From Clostridia bacterium (lineage in GTDB: Bacteria > Bacillota > Clostridia > Oscillospirales > CAG-272), in NCBI GenBank assembly GCA_017621015.1, contig JAGAUC010000065.1, positions 1-6,946 on the forward strand: a stretch of 6,946 nt of DNA, read 5' to 3'. Each line of letters starts with the position of its first letter. Within the stretch, counting starts at the first letter, position 1. Shown here piece after piece: positions 5,304-6,946 of the stretch. A model generated the notes under the pieces. The model was not told where the DNA came from and ran no database searches. It was given only the letters and a program-made list of their open reading frames with translations. The translations under genes were made by a program, and so were the position numbers.

Positions 5304-6416
5304 TTACAGCTTCATATCGTTTTCCTTGATCCAGCCGATCTTGCGAAGGATCTCACTGAAAACAAGCGAAAGAATAGCAGGAAGCACGATGCAAACCAGC
5401 AAAAGACCGATCCACATCATAGCGTCGGGATTTTCGGTGGCATCGATCACACCAATTGGTCCGACAAGACCGCAGGTGCCCATACCAGCCGAAACGCCCT
5501 GGCATTTGAGCTTGAAGATCATTGTGGAGATCGGGCCGGTAATGGCGGCGGCAAGCGTCGGAGGGATCCAGATTCGAGGATTTTTGCAGATGTTGCCCAT
5601 CTGAAGCATCGAGGTACCGAGGCCCTGTGAGATCACACCGCCCCATCCGTTTTCACGGAAGCTGGAGGCCGCAAAGCCGACCATCTGTGCACAGCAACCG
5701 GCCACGCACGCACCACCGGCCAGCAAAAAGCCCTCGCTTGTACCGTTGGCAAGTGCAACCTCAAGTGCCGATGTCGAGAAGATCATCGCGCAGATCGCCG
5801 CGCTGGAAATGGGAAGCGTCAAAATCACGCCCATCACCACGGAAACCAGAATGCCCATCGGGAGCGGTTGGAAGGTGGTGGCGGTGGAGATAAAGATACC
5901 GAGATAATACATCAAATAGGAGACAATGGGGCAAAGTGCCCAGCTTGCCAAGAAACCGACAAGAAGCGTGACCACAGGTGTGACCAAAATATCGACCTTA
6001 GTCTTCTTGGATACAAGCATACCGATCTCGCTGGCAATGATCACGGCAAAGAAAGCGCCTGCGGGGCCTGCAGCATAGAACACGCCCTCACCGGTTGCTG
6101 CGGTGACCGCCCACCCGGTGATAGCACCTCCGTCCATAATGGCGCCCATTGCATTTGACATTGCGCCAACAGCCGCACACGAAAATACAACGAGAGGATC
6201 TGCACCGAGTCTACTGGCAATAGCCACGCCGATTGCCATACCCGTTGCCGCCTTGGCATATCCGGCAATGGTATTGAGAAACTCAAGACCCGTATACTTA
6301 GCAACCGTACCGAAGATGGTACCGATCAGAAGAGACGCAAAAAGACCAAGCGCCATCGCACCCATCGCATCAATGAAGTAACGCTTCATCAAAGCCTTAA
6401 ACTTAGATTCTCCCAT
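5304..6416 (-). CDS. Stand-alone PTS EIIC-like membrane protein (PTS_EIIC_2 type)
   Basis: A 370-residue, Gly/Ala-rich polytopic membrane protein. Recognisable stretches include LPISSAAICAMIF (201-213), an ENGWGGVISQGLGTSMLQMGN region (255-275), NPRIWIPPTLAAAITGP (279-295) and GMGTCGLVGPIG (311-322). I associate these with the PTS_EIIC_2 family (Pfam PF13303). No EIIA or EIIB phosphoryl-transfer domain is fused and none is encoded beside it, so sugar phosphotransferase activity is not shown; the substrate is unknown. The start at 6416 is set by GGAGG five bases upstream. An upstream in-frame extension to 6518 would run through the -10 and -35 boxes and is not credible. The gene ends with tandem TAA stops. 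It is monocistronic, with its own promoter and terminator. Confidence 0.82.
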   Translation of the reverse strand: MGESKFKALMKRYFIDAMGAMALGLFASLLIGTIFGTVAKYTGLEFLNTIAGYAKAATGMAIGVAIASRLGADPLVVFSCAAVGAMSNAMGAIMDGGAITGWAVTAATGEGVFYAAGPAGAFFAVIIASEIGMLVSKKTKVDILVTPVVTLLVGFLASWALCPIVSYLMYYLGIFISTATTFQPLPMGILVSVVMGVILTLPISSAAICAMIFSTSALEVALANGTSEGFLLAGGACVAGCCAQMVGFAASSFRENGWGGVISQGLGTSMLQMGNICKNPRIWIPPTLAAAITGPISTMIFKLKCQGVSAGMGTCGLVGPIGVIDATENPDAMMWIGLLLVCIVLPAILSLVFSEILRKIGWIKENDMKL

Positions 6417-6421
6417 AATTT

Positions 6422-6426
6422 CCTCC
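6422..6426 (-). promoter_or_regulatory. Ribosome binding site of the EIIC-like gene
   Basis: GGAGG lies five bases before the ATG at 6416. It overlaps an upstream in-frame ATG (MEEI), which is therefore not the start. Confidence 0.8.
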
Positions 6427-6450
6427 ATAGAAATTAAAATATTTGATTTT

Positions 6451-6479
6451 ATTATAGCACTCACGTCATCATTCGTCAA
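6451..6479 (-). promoter_or_regulatory. SigA-type promoter of the EIIC-like gene
   Basis: TTGACG (6474-6479) and TATAAT (6451-6456) are separated by 17 bases. The transcript start should be near 6444, giving a leader of about 28 bases. No operator-like palindrome is obvious. Confidence 0.9.
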
Positions 6480-6510
6480 GAAACGGGCATAAATTTCTTC
6501 ATTTTCTTGG

Positions 6511-6548
6511 AAAAACACAAAAACCGCCGCAATTCCTTGCGGCGGTTT
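6511..6548 (-). terminator. Terminator of an absent or very short upstream unit
   Basis: A 12-bp perfect GC-rich stem (AAACCGCCGCAA with TTGCGGCGGTTT, loop of four) is followed on the minus strand by TTTTTGTGTTTTT. It belongs to a minus-strand unit upstream, but only ten plausible codons lie before it and the preceding SPFH gene has its own terminator. Confidence 0.88.
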
Positions 6549-6557
6549 GTATAATTT

Positions 6558-6590
6558 TTACTTCTGGCCGGCGAGCTTTACGATTTCCTT
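6558..6590 (-). pseudogene. Possible orphan gene 3' end (ten codons plus stop)
   Basis: The minus strand reads KEIVKLAGQK and then TAA, ten bases before a strong terminator. This resembles the C-terminus of a protein: amphipathic, Lys-rich, and with GC-rich codon use unlike the AT-rich flank. In that frame TAG precedes the first Lys codon, and nothing upstream to 6675 looks coding. It may be the 3' stub left by a deletion. It is too short to identify a family and could be chance. Confidence 0.3.
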
Positions 6591-6619
6591 CTAATAAATT
6601 TACCAATTACTTGAATAAT

Positions 6620-6648
6620 ATAGTAGCACTACTTTTCGATTTTCTCAA
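6620..6648 (-). promoter_or_regulatory. Weak promoter-like pair before the orphan terminator
   Basis: TTGAGA (6643-6648) and TACTAT (6620-6625) are separated by 17 bases in an AT-rich stretch. If used, it would give a transcript of about 100 bases ending at the 6511-6548 terminator, with no convincing ORF. Matches in AT-rich DNA are common, so support is weak. Confidence 0.25.
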
Positions 6649-6675
6649 ATAATTCCATAAAATTTTGTTTTATAT

Positions 6676-6715
6676 AAAAGAAGGTGGGGAAGCTATCGCT
6701 TCCCCACCTTCTTTT
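6676..6715 (-). terminator. Terminator of the SPFH gene
   Basis: An unusually long perfect stem of 18 bp with a 4-base loop (arms 6676-6693 and 6698-6715) begins 15 bases beyond the TAA of the SPFH gene. A-rich and T-rich ends flank a GGTGGGGAAGC core, so it may work in both directions. Confidence 0.9.
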
Positions 6716-6730
6716 ATTCTAGATAATAAT

Positions 6731-6946
6731 TTAAGACTCTTTGCAATCAATCATAGCATTCAAAGATGAAACCAAACCGGCAACTCCTTGAATTTCCGAG
6801 GGAATAATAATCTTGGTGGCCTTACCATCGGCAGCCTTACCAAATGCCTCAAGGCTCTTGATCGTAAGATATCCCTGCGAGGGAGCTGATTCATTGATGA
6901 GCTTGATACCCTCTGCTGTAGCCTTCTGCACCTTGAGTATCGCTTC
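6731..6946 (-). CDS. SPFH/band-7 family protein, C-terminal part (cut by window edge)
   Basis: The last 71 residues of a gene that runs off the window. SLEAFGKAADGKATKIIIPSEIQGVAGL is spread over about residues 29-56 of the visible part. It matches the conserved end of bacterial stomatin/prohibitin-like (SPFH, band-7, QmcA-like) proteins, which form oligomeric scaffolds on the cytoplasmic membrane. The preceding stretch (AILKVQKATAEGIKLINE) fits the end of the helical, coiled-coil-prone segment after the SPFH domain. The protein ends IDCKES and stops at TAA. The N-terminal membrane anchor and SPFH domain are outside the window, so this is an assignment from the tail alone, but the motif is distinctive. 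Confidence 0.85.
   Translation of the reverse strand, partial: EAILKVQKATAEGIKLINESAPSQGYLTIKSLEAFGKAADGKATKIIIPSEIQGVAGLVSSLNAMIDCKES

Noticed and set aside
6417..6518. A 34-residue N-terminal extension of the EIIC-like protein
   Set aside because: The extension would be encoded across the -35 and -10 promoter boxes. The GGAGG before the ATG at 6416 gives a better start.
1..6946. CRISPR arrays, tRNA or rRNA genes, insertion sequences, attachment sites
   Set aside because: No spaced direct repeats, tRNA-like cloverleaf, transposase motifs or terminal inverted repeats with target duplications were seen. The inverted repeats found are all explained by terminators, the T-box or the operator.

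Overview
All genes in this window lie on the minus strand. The sequence suggests a low- to mid-GC Gram-positive bacterium, most likely a clostridial Firmicute. The pointers are a tRNA-sensing T-box leader, near-consensus SigA promoters with 17-base spacers, strong GGAGG ribosome binding sites, hairpin terminators with U-tracts, and a YtrA-type GntR/ABC-transporter operon. No identity search was possible, so the taxonomy is inference.

Read in the direction of transcription (high to low coordinates), the window opens with the 3' end of an SPFH/band-7 membrane-scaffold gene (6731-6946) and its long hairpin terminator. Next is a short AT-rich stretch holding what looks like an orphan gene 3' end (ten codons, a stop and a terminator, 6521-6590). 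A stand-alone EIIC-like membrane protein of the PTS_EIIC_2 kind follows (5304-6416), with its own promoter and terminator.

The central block (1682-5155) is one operon: a YtrA-type GntR repressor, an ABC ATPase, and a large ABC permease with a big extracytoplasmic C-terminal domain. A perfect TTGACA/TATAAT promoter and a perfect 8-bp inverted-repeat operator at the start site precede it, and a hairpin terminator closes it. It appears to be damaged or recoded at two points. The ATPase has a one-base frameshift close to its N-terminus. The permease is cut in its C-terminal domain by a single in-frame TGA, after which the same frame stays open for 296 more codons. The promoter, operator and repressor look intact.

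Beyond the operon is a ZIP-family (GufA-like) metal transporter (803-1585). Last comes a tryptophan-specific T-box leader (485-750) with its own promoter, controlling trpB, of which the first 128 codons are present. The T-box can be read in detail: a UGG specifier, a UGGC acceptor-binding bulge matching the G discriminator of bacterial tRNA-Trp, and competing antiterminator and terminator helices. A possible 11-codon leader peptide with one Trp codon sits between the T-box terminator and trpB.

Most content belongs to known families. The items most worth a second look are the two lesions in the ABC operon, the T-box/short-ORF arrangement ahead of trpB, and the orphan 3' end near 6560.
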